Shown here: in pieces, positions 52,616 through 58,616 of the stretch | Numbering within the stretch: the stretch's first letter is position 1 | How the letters are laid out: each line of letters opens with the position of its first letter | NCBI GenBank assembly: GCA_029556545.1 | Contig: JAKQEQ010000067.1 | Location: 1 to 58,616 of the forward strand | Source: Candidatus Hydrogenedentota bacterium | Lineage (GTDB): Bacteria > Hydrogenedentota > Hydrogenedentia > Hydrogenedentales > JAGMZX01 | Direction of reading: 5' to 3' | Length of the DNA stretch: 58,616 bases | The notes under the pieces: model-generated | What the model was told of the DNA's origin: nothing | The model's database searches: none | The model's input: the letters and a program-made list of their open reading frames with translations, nothing else | Position numbers and translations under genes: made by a program

Positions 52616-53401
52616 ATGGAAACGACGCTCAAAGGCATCGTGCGTTACGACGGCTCGGGGTTTGCCGGATGGCAGACGCAGCCGGGCCGCCGCACGGTGC
52701 AAGGGGAACTCGAAGCGGCCATGAGCCGCATTGCGGGATCGCGCGTGCGCGTGCAGGGGGCGAGCCGGACCGACGCCGGCGTACACGCGCTCGGGCAAGT
52801 CTTCTCGTGCCGGTGGCCCGGCCCGTTTCCGGCGCGTCTGCGTTGCGCGCTCTCGCGGATGCTGGGCCCGGAAATCCGCGTGACGGACCTGACGGAGGCG
52901 CCCGCCGATTTCAACGCGCGCTTCCGGGCCACCGCGAAATGCTATGTGTATTCGCTCGACCTGGGGCGCGAGCCGGACCCGCTTTCCGCGCGGTATGCCT
53001 GGCACGTGCCGTTCCCGATCGATCTCGAACGCTTGCGCGCGTTGCTGCCGCTGCTCGAGGGCACACACGATTTCGCCGGATTCCAGAGCGTGGGCAATCC
53101 GGCGAAGCGCACGGTGCGGACGCTGTTTTCGGCGCGGCTCGACCCGGGCGGGCTAATCCAGAGTCGCGACGCGGCGGTTCTCTGGCGCATCGAATTCCGC
53201 GGCGACGGGTTCCTGTATCACATGGTGCGCAACATCACGGGCACGGTCATCGAGATTGCGCGCGGGCGTTTCGCGCCCGAATTCCTCGAGGAGTCCCTGC
53301 AATCGCCGGGTCCTTTTCGGGGGCATTGCGCGCCGGCGCACGGCCTGGCGCTGGCGTCGGTGGAATACGCGGCGTTCGCGGCGAATGAAAGTGCGCCATA
53401 A
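52616..53401 (+). CDS. truA: tRNA pseudouridine(38-40) synthase
   Basis: A 261-residue TruA that converts uridines 38, 39 and 40 in the tRNA anticodon arm to pseudouridine. It starts with the TruA-type YDGSGFAGWQTQPGRRTVQGELE. The catalytic Asp is D53 in GASRTDAGVHALGQV. Further conserved parts are FNARF, then GTHDFAGFQSVG and GFLYHMVRNITGTVIEIARGR. Start chosen at the ATG at 52616. Confidence 0.93.
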   Translation: METTLKGIVRYDGSGFAGWQTQPGRRTVQGELEAAMSRIAGSRVRVQGASRTDAGVHALGQVFSCRWPGPFPARLRCALSRMLGPEIRVTDLTEAPADFNARFRATAKCYVYSLDLGREPDPLSARYAWHVPFPIDLERLRALLPLLEGTHDFAGFQSVGNPAKRTVRTLFSARLDPGGLIQSRDAAVLWRIEFRGDGFLYHMVRNITGTVIEIARGRFAPEFLEESLQSPGPFRGHCAPAHGLALASVEYAAFAANESAP

Positions 53402-53873
53402 CCGAGGCTATGACGCACTTAAGGAGATAAGATCATGAGGCGTATTACCGGTTCTCTGTGCCGGGACGCACTCCCCGGGTCCCCTCGCGGGACTGTTCCT
53501 ACGGTCTCATGACTGCCGCACGCTATATCGGCAGACGGGCGGATAACTTGACGCGAAGGCGACGAAAGGACGTGACTACGGTGGGAAAAAGGAATGAACG
53601 CCACAACGCGAAGTCATGGCGCCATTCAAGAAGGGATTATGGGGATGTTCGCGCCGGTCGCGTGGTGTGGGGAGGACACCGCAGCGCGTCCATCATCTTC
53701 GACCTCCGTGTCGCAAGTGCCTCGACCTCCTTGTCTCGGCGTTCCCGTGTTTACTATCGGCTCGCGGGCGGGAAACTTGAGAGGCGCCAGAGGCGGGGGA
53801 AGCTTGGGAGCAGCATGGACGATATGGACGACACGAACACAATGGGCGATAGCGCTAGGGAACCGGCGCGGTG
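53402..53873. other. Non-coding region between truA and mntP
   Basis: About 470 bases with no convincing gene; a 138-codon frame lacks protein-like composition. An AAGGAGATAAG sequence near 53420 suggests a lost short gene. A short tandem-like stretch (GGACGATATGGACGACAC) lies near 53817. I looked for a manganese-sensing (yybP-ykoY) riboswitch and did not see its conserved core. Confidence 0.4.
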
Positions 53874-54458
53874 ATGCATGACCTGCTGTCACAACCTCCG
53901 GGGATGCTGCTGTGGGCCGCGCTGGGCGTGGGGCTGGCGATGGACGCCTTCGCGGTGGCCGTGGCCACAAGCATCACCCTCGAGCGGGTGTCCAAGCGCC
54001 AGATATTCCGATTCGGGTTCCACTTTGGATTGTTCCAGGCGCTCATGCCGATCCTCGGCTGGTTCGCGGGCAAGGCCGCGCGCGATTACATCATCGCGTG
54101 GGATCACTGGGTCGCCTTCGGCCTGCTCGGGTTCATCGGCGTCAAGGCGATAGTGGACGCGCTCCTGGGCGGGCCGGATCACGTGATGGACCGCGACCCG
54201 ACGCGCGGGCTGAGCCTCGTCGTGTTTTCGATAGCGACGAGTGTGGACGCGTTCGCCGTCGGCATCAGCCTGGCCATGATCGGCGTGGCGATCTGGATCC
54301 CGGCCCTGGTGATCGGCGTCGTCACCAGCGCGTTGACGACGGTGGGCATGTTGATTGGCGCGCGGATCGGCCCGCGCCTCGGGCGCGGCGCGGCCATCGT
54401 GGGCGGCGTGGTGCTCATCGCGATAGGTCTGCGTATATTGGCGTCGCACGGGGTGTAG
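53874..54458 (+). CDS. mntP: Manganese efflux pump MntP
   Basis: A 194-residue membrane protein with six hydrophobic segments in two inverted halves. The first carries VGLAMDAFAVAVATSITL and the second SLVVFSIATSVDAFAVGISLAM, both with the conserved Asp needed for manganese transport. GFHFGLFQALMPILGWFAG is the typical central segment. The ATG at 53874 was used; a GTG at 53871 is also possible. It is not obviously in an operon with truA, 470 bases upstream. Confidence 0.9.
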   Translation: MHDLLSQPPGMLLWAALGVGLAMDAFAVAVATSITLERVSKRQIFRFGFHFGLFQALMPILGWFAGKAARDYIIAWDHWVAFGLLGFIGVKAIVDALLGGPDHVMDRDPTRGLSLVVFSIATSVDAFAVGISLAMIGVAIWIPALVIGVVTSALTTVGMLIGARIGPRLGRGAAIVGGVVLIAIGLRILASHGV

Positions 54459-54468
54459 GAACTACAAT
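54438..54468 (+). promoter_or_regulatory. Putative promoter of hisF
   Basis: TACAAT at 54463-54468 with TTGGCG at 54438-54443 (19-base spacer), inside and after the 3' end of mntP. hisF starts 35 bases after the -10. Confidence 0.35.
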
Positions 54469-54503
54469 CTCGGCACACGGCGGAAACAACGGAGGGAGCA
54501 AGC

Positions 54504-55268
54504 ATGGCTGAACCGGTTCGTATCATGCCCTGCCTGGACATGCGGAACGGCCGGGTGGTGAAAGGGGTGCATTTCGTGGACATCCGCGACGCGGGGGACC
54601 CGGTCGAATGCGCGCGGGCCTATTGCGCCGCCGGCGCGGACGAACTGGCGCTGCTCGACATCACGGCGACGGTCGAGAACCGCCCCACCATGATCGAGAT
54701 CGTGCGCAAGGTCGCGGCCGCGACCACGATTCCCTTTACGGTCGGCGGCGGCATCAGCAGCGTCGAAGTCGCCGCGGCGGTGTTCGATGCGGGCGCGAAC
54801 ACGGTGTCCGTGAGCAGCGCGGCGTACCGCAACCCCGAGTTGATCCGCGAACTGGTCGCGCGGTTCGGATCACGGGCGGTGACGGTCGCCATCGACGTGG
54901 ACCGGAATGCGGCAATGCCGTCCGGGTACGAGGTCTATATTGACGGCGGGCGGACGCCGACGGGCGGCGACGCGGCGGCCTTCGCGCGGAAGATGGCGGA
55001 CTACGGCGCGGGGTGCATCCTCCCGACGAGCAAGGCGGGCGACGGCGCAAAGACAGGGTATGACTTGCCGATCATCCGCGCGATCGCGAATGCCGTGTCC
55101 GTGCCGGTGGTGGCGTCCGGCGGGGCGGGCGCACTCGAACATTTCCGCGACGCGGTCGAAGCAGGCGCGACCATTCTACTCGCGGCGTCGGTATTTCATT
55201 TTCATATGATCGATATTCAGGAACTGAAGGCGTATCTTCGCGATCATGGCGTGGCGGTCTTGCAGTAA
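54504..55268 (+). CDS. hisF: Imidazole glycerol phosphate synthase subunit HisF (variant)
   Basis: A 254-residue TIM barrel that makes imidazole glycerol phosphate and AICAR in histidine synthesis, with ammonia from HisH. The first catalytic Asp is D12 in PCLDMRNGRVVKG and the second is D131 in AIDVDRN. LDITATVENRPTM, FTVGGGISS and VVASGGAGALEHF are conserved. The loop usually reading TSIDRDGTK is TSKAGDGAK here, so one of two conserved Asp residues is replaced by Ala (A178). GGAGGGAG precedes the start. It is an orphan with no other his genes near. Confidence 0.88.
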   Translation: MAEPVRIMPCLDMRNGRVVKGVHFVDIRDAGDPVECARAYCAAGADELALLDITATVENRPTMIEIVRKVAAATTIPFTVGGGISSVEVAAAVFDAGANTVSVSSAAYRNPELIRELVARFGSRAVTVAIDVDRNAAMPSGYEVYIDGGRTPTGGDAAAFARKMADYGAGCILPTSKAGDGAKTGYDLPIIRAIANAVSVPVVASGGAGALEHFRDAVEAGATILLAASVFHFHMIDIQELKAYLRDHGVAVLQ

Positions 55269-55306
55269 TAGACGTTGCTATTTGTTGCGTTGAGCGCGGT
55301 ATAGAA

Positions 55307-55336
55307 GCGCCCTTCCCGATTCACCGGGAAGGGCGC
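55307..55336. terminator. Bidirectional hairpin terminator
   Basis: A perfect 12-bp stem, GCGCCCTTCCCG at 55307-55318 with CGGGAAGGGCGC at 55325-55336 and a six-base loop, lies between the convergent ends of hisF and the large surface protein gene. T tracts are poor on both sides. Confidence 0.6.
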
Positions 55337-55361
55337 GTTGCTTCAGGCTTACGCAGTGCGA

Positions 55362-58300
55362 TCAGCGCCGGCGACGCAGCGTGATCAGTCCCGCAAGGCT
55401 GCACGCGGCCGTCAGCAGCGTCAAGCCGATCGCGCCGCCGACGGGAATCCCGTGGCTGACGGTCACGCACACGGCCTCGGAGACTTCAAAATCCGATCCG
55501 CCGTCGCTGACTTCCACCGTGTAGCAGCCCGAGTCGCTCGGCACGACGTTCTCGATGATCCATTCCGGACCCAGGGGCGGGCTGGCTTTCACACCGCCGT
55601 CGCGTGACGTCACGACCCAGTGATAGGACACTGGCGGGATGCCGCCCGTGACTTGAGCGGAGAGTATAAGGTTATCGCCAACGAGGCATTCCACCACCGT
55701 GCCCGGGACCGGATCCTCGTTCACACTGGCCGTTACCAGCGGCTTGCCCAAGTGGGCGAATACGCTGAGGTCCACGGACTCCGATTCGGTCACGCCGCGG
55801 TCGTCCGCTATCTTGCAGTGATAGGCGCCGGCGTCGTCGTATGCGGCGACGGCAATGACGAATCCGTCGAACGTGAACGTCTCGTCCGTCGATTGGACGG
55901 ACGGACCGACCGGCGCGTCGCCCTTGTACCACTGGTAGGTGCGTATCCCGAGCCCGTATTGCGTGGAGACCGAGAAGGCGACCGCATCGCCGAGGTAGAC
56001 CACGCCGCCGCCCATCAGGTCCGTGATTTCCAGCGCATTCCCGACGACGAGCCGCGCGCGGTCGGAAACAACCGGCCCGGTATTGACGGTGGCGATGCTC
56101 GAAACGGCGCAGTCGTAGAGGCCGTCGTCGTCTTCCGAAGCAATCGGGATGCTGTAGGTCGCATCCTCCGCGCCGGGGATATCCGTCGGCGCCAGTGTGA
56201 CCGGGTCCGTGTACCGCCACTGGTACGTGACAGGGAATGGGCTGTCCACGGCGATGGTGAACGACGCCGGGTCGCCGATATCGACGCGCAGGTCTTCCGG
56301 TTGCTGCGTGATGACCGGCAAGTCGTTCACGGTCAGCGTGGCCGTGCTCGAAGTCACGTCGCCGCCGGGGCCGTCGATGCGCACCTTGTAGCCGCCCTCG
56401 TCCTCCTCGACCGCCTGGACGATTTCGAGCGTGGGCGATTGCGCCGTCGCGTTCTGCTCGATCGCGATGGCGACGTCATCCTTGAACCACTGGTACGTCA
56501 GGTCGTCCGGGTCGCCGGCCGTGACGGAGACCACGGTGAAGCTCGCGAAGTCGAGCGGGTTCACTGTCAGCGACTGCGGTTGCTGGAGGATACCCGGGTC
56601 GCCAACGAGCAGCACCGCTTCGTTGGAGAGCACGCCGCCCCCCAAGCCTTCGGAGTCGTCGTAAGGCAGGCCGCCATTGGCGACGCGGCAGCGATACTGT
56701 CCTACGTCGGATGTTTGCAGGAACGGGATTGTCAGCACATCCGCAGTTGCGCCGGGGATAATCTCCCAGTCGCCGCTGCGATTCGTCTCCCAGCGGTATT
56801 CGAGGGCTGCTCCGGTAGCCACCACGGAGAAGATGATGTTGGGCGTGCCCTCCGGCGCGACCACGTTATCCGGGTGCTTCACGATGAAGGGCAGGTCTTT
56901 CACCGTCAACGTGGCGGCATTCGATTCCACCGAATTAACCGGATTCGACACGACGCAGCGGTAATCGCCCTCGTGCGATTCCTGCACGGGGTCGATTTCG
57001 AGCGTGGCTGTTATGGCCAAGGGCAAGTTCTGCCACGGCGCGGAACTGGTGGGTTGGAACTGCCACTGATAGTTCAGGCCGGGACCCGTCGCGAGGACGG
57101 CGAACGTCGCCGACTCGCCCGGCCACACCGCAAGCGGAACCGGGTGCACCACAATCTCCGGTCCGTCGAAGACATTCAGGAAGGCCCGGTTCGATTGCAC
57201 GGTGCGGGCCACGTTGGTGACCGTGCACAGATAATACCCTTGGTCGCTTTCCTGGATGTCATACAGATACAAGTCCGGCGTCACCTCGCCGTCCAACACC
57301 TCCTCGGGATCCGGGTTCCCATTGTCGTTCCAGTCGCGGTACCACTGATAGGTTAGCGGCGCGTCACCGACCGCCGTGACCGAGAAGCGCACGCTTGCGG
57401 CGTCGGGCCAGCGGTCCCTGTTTTCCGGATGGGACGTGATCGTAGCGCCCTGAATCAGTAACGGCAACTCCGCGAGCCCCGCAGTGACGGTGGTGGTCCA
57501 GATGTCGCCCGCGGCCAGGTCGCCGGTGCTGTTGATGGGCACGGGCGGATATCCCGCGACTTGCAGGAACATCCCCACGACCGGGCCGCCCGACACGTTC
57601 TTGACCACCACCTGATCGAAACCGTCATAGACGCTGCCCGCGCCGGACAACAGGTAGAGTTCACAGCCGTTTTTCGTTTGAAGCGCCACCGATCCGTCCA
57701 CCACCGCCTGATTCCAATAGTTCGGTTTGAGCAACCCGGCCACCGCGGGGCCCGTCGTCAGTTCGGGCACCAACGGGCACTGCACCGCCGCGCCCGCGTA
57801 GATGCTGTCCGCCTTCAGTACCGGATTATTGGTCGTCACGCCGACATGGACCCGGTCGACGTTGCTCGGATTTGAGAGCAGCGGCAAATGGTCGTTGATC
57901 GCCGTGTCGCTCATGTTCGAGATAATGGTCACTTTGCCTTGGTAATCCGTGTTGTCCGTGCCGGGGTTGTACCGATTGTCCGCGACCACGGTCAACGACT
58001 CCGCCAACACCACCGATCCATGCAGCTTGACCATGCCGGGCAGACCCCAGCCGCCGTTGCCGCCCGCGCCGCCCGCGCCGCCTGTGCCGCCTGTGCCGCC
58101 CGTGCCGCCCCCGCCACCGTACGCGCCATTACCTCCCGCGCAGCCTGTAGGTCCTGGAAGCACGTACCAACAACAGCAAACAATAGTACCGCCTTGAGAG
58201 CCGGCGCCGCCGTTTGTCCGCCCTGACGCTCCGCCTCCAGAACCGCCGGAAGAACCGCCTCCTCCTGTGTTTCCTGCCGTTCCACCGGCCCCACCGGTTC

Positions 58301-58616
58301 GGTCCGTACCGCTCGACACATTAATCTGCGATGCCGCGGTCCACTCGATGATTCCTCGCGCGGCCAAGACAATGGCGCCGCCTCCCGACTGTCCATGTCC
58401 GCCTATGCCTCCCGCACCTCCCAATCCACCTGAACCACCCGATCCGCCGCTTTCGCCTTGTCCGCCGTGTCCACCCGCTCCACCCGAGCCGCTGGAAAAT
58501 GAACAATTGGACCAGAATAGATAGTTTGCACCTCCTCCTCCGCCCCCTCCGCCCCCTTGTGCACCCCCGCCCGCGCCTCCGCCTTGGCCCCCGGCGCCGC
58601 CCCCTCCGCCTCCGCC
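55362..58616 (-). CDS. Giant glycine-rich plus Ig-repeat surface protein (N-terminus outside the window)
   Basis: The frame remains open to the right edge; in-frame coding continues upstream of the TTG at 58424, with GGGANYLFWSNCSF encoded near 58500-58541, so this is a 5'-partial gene of at least 1085 residues. The part seen begins with a Gly/Ala-rich region, then a beta-rich unit, then seven Ig-like domains, each with a YQWY- or YRWE-type strand and a paired YxCxVxN- or YRCRVAN-type strand. The C-terminus has a Pro-Val-Gly-Gly motif, a hydrophobic helix and a terminal RRRR (GLTLLTAACSLAGLITL), like a C-terminal sorting signal. Probably an adhesin or surface-matrix protein. Confidence 0.8.
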   Translation of the reverse strand, partial: GGGGGGGAGGQGGGAGGGAQGGGGGGGGGANYLFWSNCSFSSGSGGAGGHGGQGESGGSGGSGGLGGAGGIGGHGQSGGGAIVLAARGIIEWTAASQINVSSGTDRTGGAGGTAGNTGGGGSSGGSGGGASGRTNGGAGSQGGTIVCCCWYVLPGPTGCAGGNGAYGGGGGTGGTGGTGGAGGAGGNGGWGLPGMVKLHGSVVLAESLTVVADNRYNPGTDNTDYQGKVTIISNMSDTAINDHLPLLSNPSNVDRVHVGVTTNNPVLKADSIYAGAAVQCPLVPELTTGPAVAGLLKPNYWNQAVVDGSVALQTKNGCELYLLSGAGSVYDGFDQVVVKNVSGGPVVGMFLQVAGYPPVPINSTGDLAAGDIWTTTVTAGLAELPLLIQGATITSHPENRDRWPDAASVRFSVTAVGDAPLTYQWYRDWNDNGNPDPEEVLDGEVTPDLYLYDIQESDQGYYLCTVTNVARTVQSNRAFLNVFDGPEIVVHPVPLAVWPGESATFAVLATGPGLNYQWQFQPTSSAPWQNLPLAITATLEIDPVQESHEGDYRCVVSNPVNSVESNAATLTVKDLPFIVKHPDNVVAPEGTPNIIFSVVATGAALEYRWETNRSGDWEIIPGATADVLTIPFLQTSDVGQYRCRVANGGLPYDDSEGLGGGVLSNEAVLLVGDPGILQQPQSLTVNPLDFASFTVVSVTAGDPDDLTYQWFKDDVAIAIEQNATAQSPTLEIVQAVEEDEGGYKVRIDGPGGDVTSSTATLTVNDLPVITQQPEDLRVDIGDPASFTIAVDSPFPVTYQWRYTDPVTLAPTDIPGAEDATYSIPIASEDDDGLYDCAVSSIATVNTGPVVSDRARLVVGNALEITDLMGGGVVYLGDAVAFSVSTQYGLGIRTYQWYKGDAPVGPSVQSTDETFTFDGFVIAVAAYDDAGAYHCKIADDRGVTESESVDLSVFAHLGKPLVTASVNEDPVPGTVVECLVGDNLILSAQVTGGIPPVSYHWVVTSRDGGVKASPPLGPEWIIENVVPSDSGCYTVEVSDGGSDFEVSEAVCVTVSHGIPVGGAIGLTLLTAACSLAGLITLRRRR

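Noticed and set aside
53458-53874. 138-codon frame ahead of mntP
   Set aside because: Arg/Ser-rich with no recognisable fold; only its stop overlaps the mntP start. No yybP-ykoY manganese riboswitch core was found here either.

Overview
The window is GC-rich bacterial chromosome. I infer a member of the Candidatus Hydrogenedentota or a close planctomycete/lentisphaera-like relative. The reasons are a long Glu-Gly linker in a secreted protein, repeated C-terminal dockerin-like modules built around an LTELLRxIQFYN core, twin-arginine-exported Gfo/Idh/MocA oxidoreductases and a sugar isomerase-like protein, many palindromic intergenic repeats, and a SprT-like protease. This placement rests on pattern recognition, not on a database search.

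Layout. 0-0.6 kb: the end of an IS5-type insertion sequence interrupting a yqhA-like membrane protein gene. 0.8-3.6 kb: a sugar ABC binding protein and permease (no ATPase gene beside them) and a secreted esterase. 3.6-4.4 kb: palindromic repeats with a 73-bp tandem array. 4.4-6.0 kb: DUF47 plus PiT phosphate uptake. 6.0-16.7 kb: AsmA-like protein, lipoprotein, glutaminyl-tRNA synthetase, a PHP-domain protein, an ECF sigma factor translationally coupled to a putative anti-sigma/repeat protein, and a SprT-like metalloprotease. 16.9-19.0 kb: a fused sugar-nucleotide epimerase and DegT-type aminotransferase.

19.2-26.6 kb: a compact phage-like element, all on the plus strand, strongly C-over-G biased, each gene with a clear ribosome binding site. 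It encodes a sigma-region-4-like protein, an HNH/AP2 endonuclease, a replication initiator (apparently frameshifted), a tail-fibre-like protein, a connector-like protein, a DnaC-like loader, a large terminase and an M15 endolysin. It has no recognisable capsid, portal or integrase. A truncated dockerin-like C-terminus of a host surface gene lies at its left edge.

26.7-32.1 kb: a carbohydrate catabolic run with cupin, dehydrogenase, class II aldolase, a DUF2179 membrane protein, IolB and IolC (part of the myo-inositol pathway). 32.5-37.3 kb: regulation, with a NifA-like sigma-54 activator, a coiled-coil protein ending in a GspE/MshEN-like domain behind a strong promoter, and a GntR-LacI hybrid repressor. 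37.4-46.3 kb: secreted and periplasmic functions, with a beta-helix/Glu-Gly repeat surface protein, an M28 peptidase, and three Tat-exported sugar enzymes. 47.0-50.7 kb: a large fused restriction-modification enzyme. 51.0-55.3 kb: tRNA-Glu and tRNA-Gln, thioredoxin, a YbjN-domain protein, TruA, MntP and a HisF variant. 55.4 kb to the right edge: a very large glycine-rich plus Ig-repeat surface protein whose N-terminus lies outside the window.
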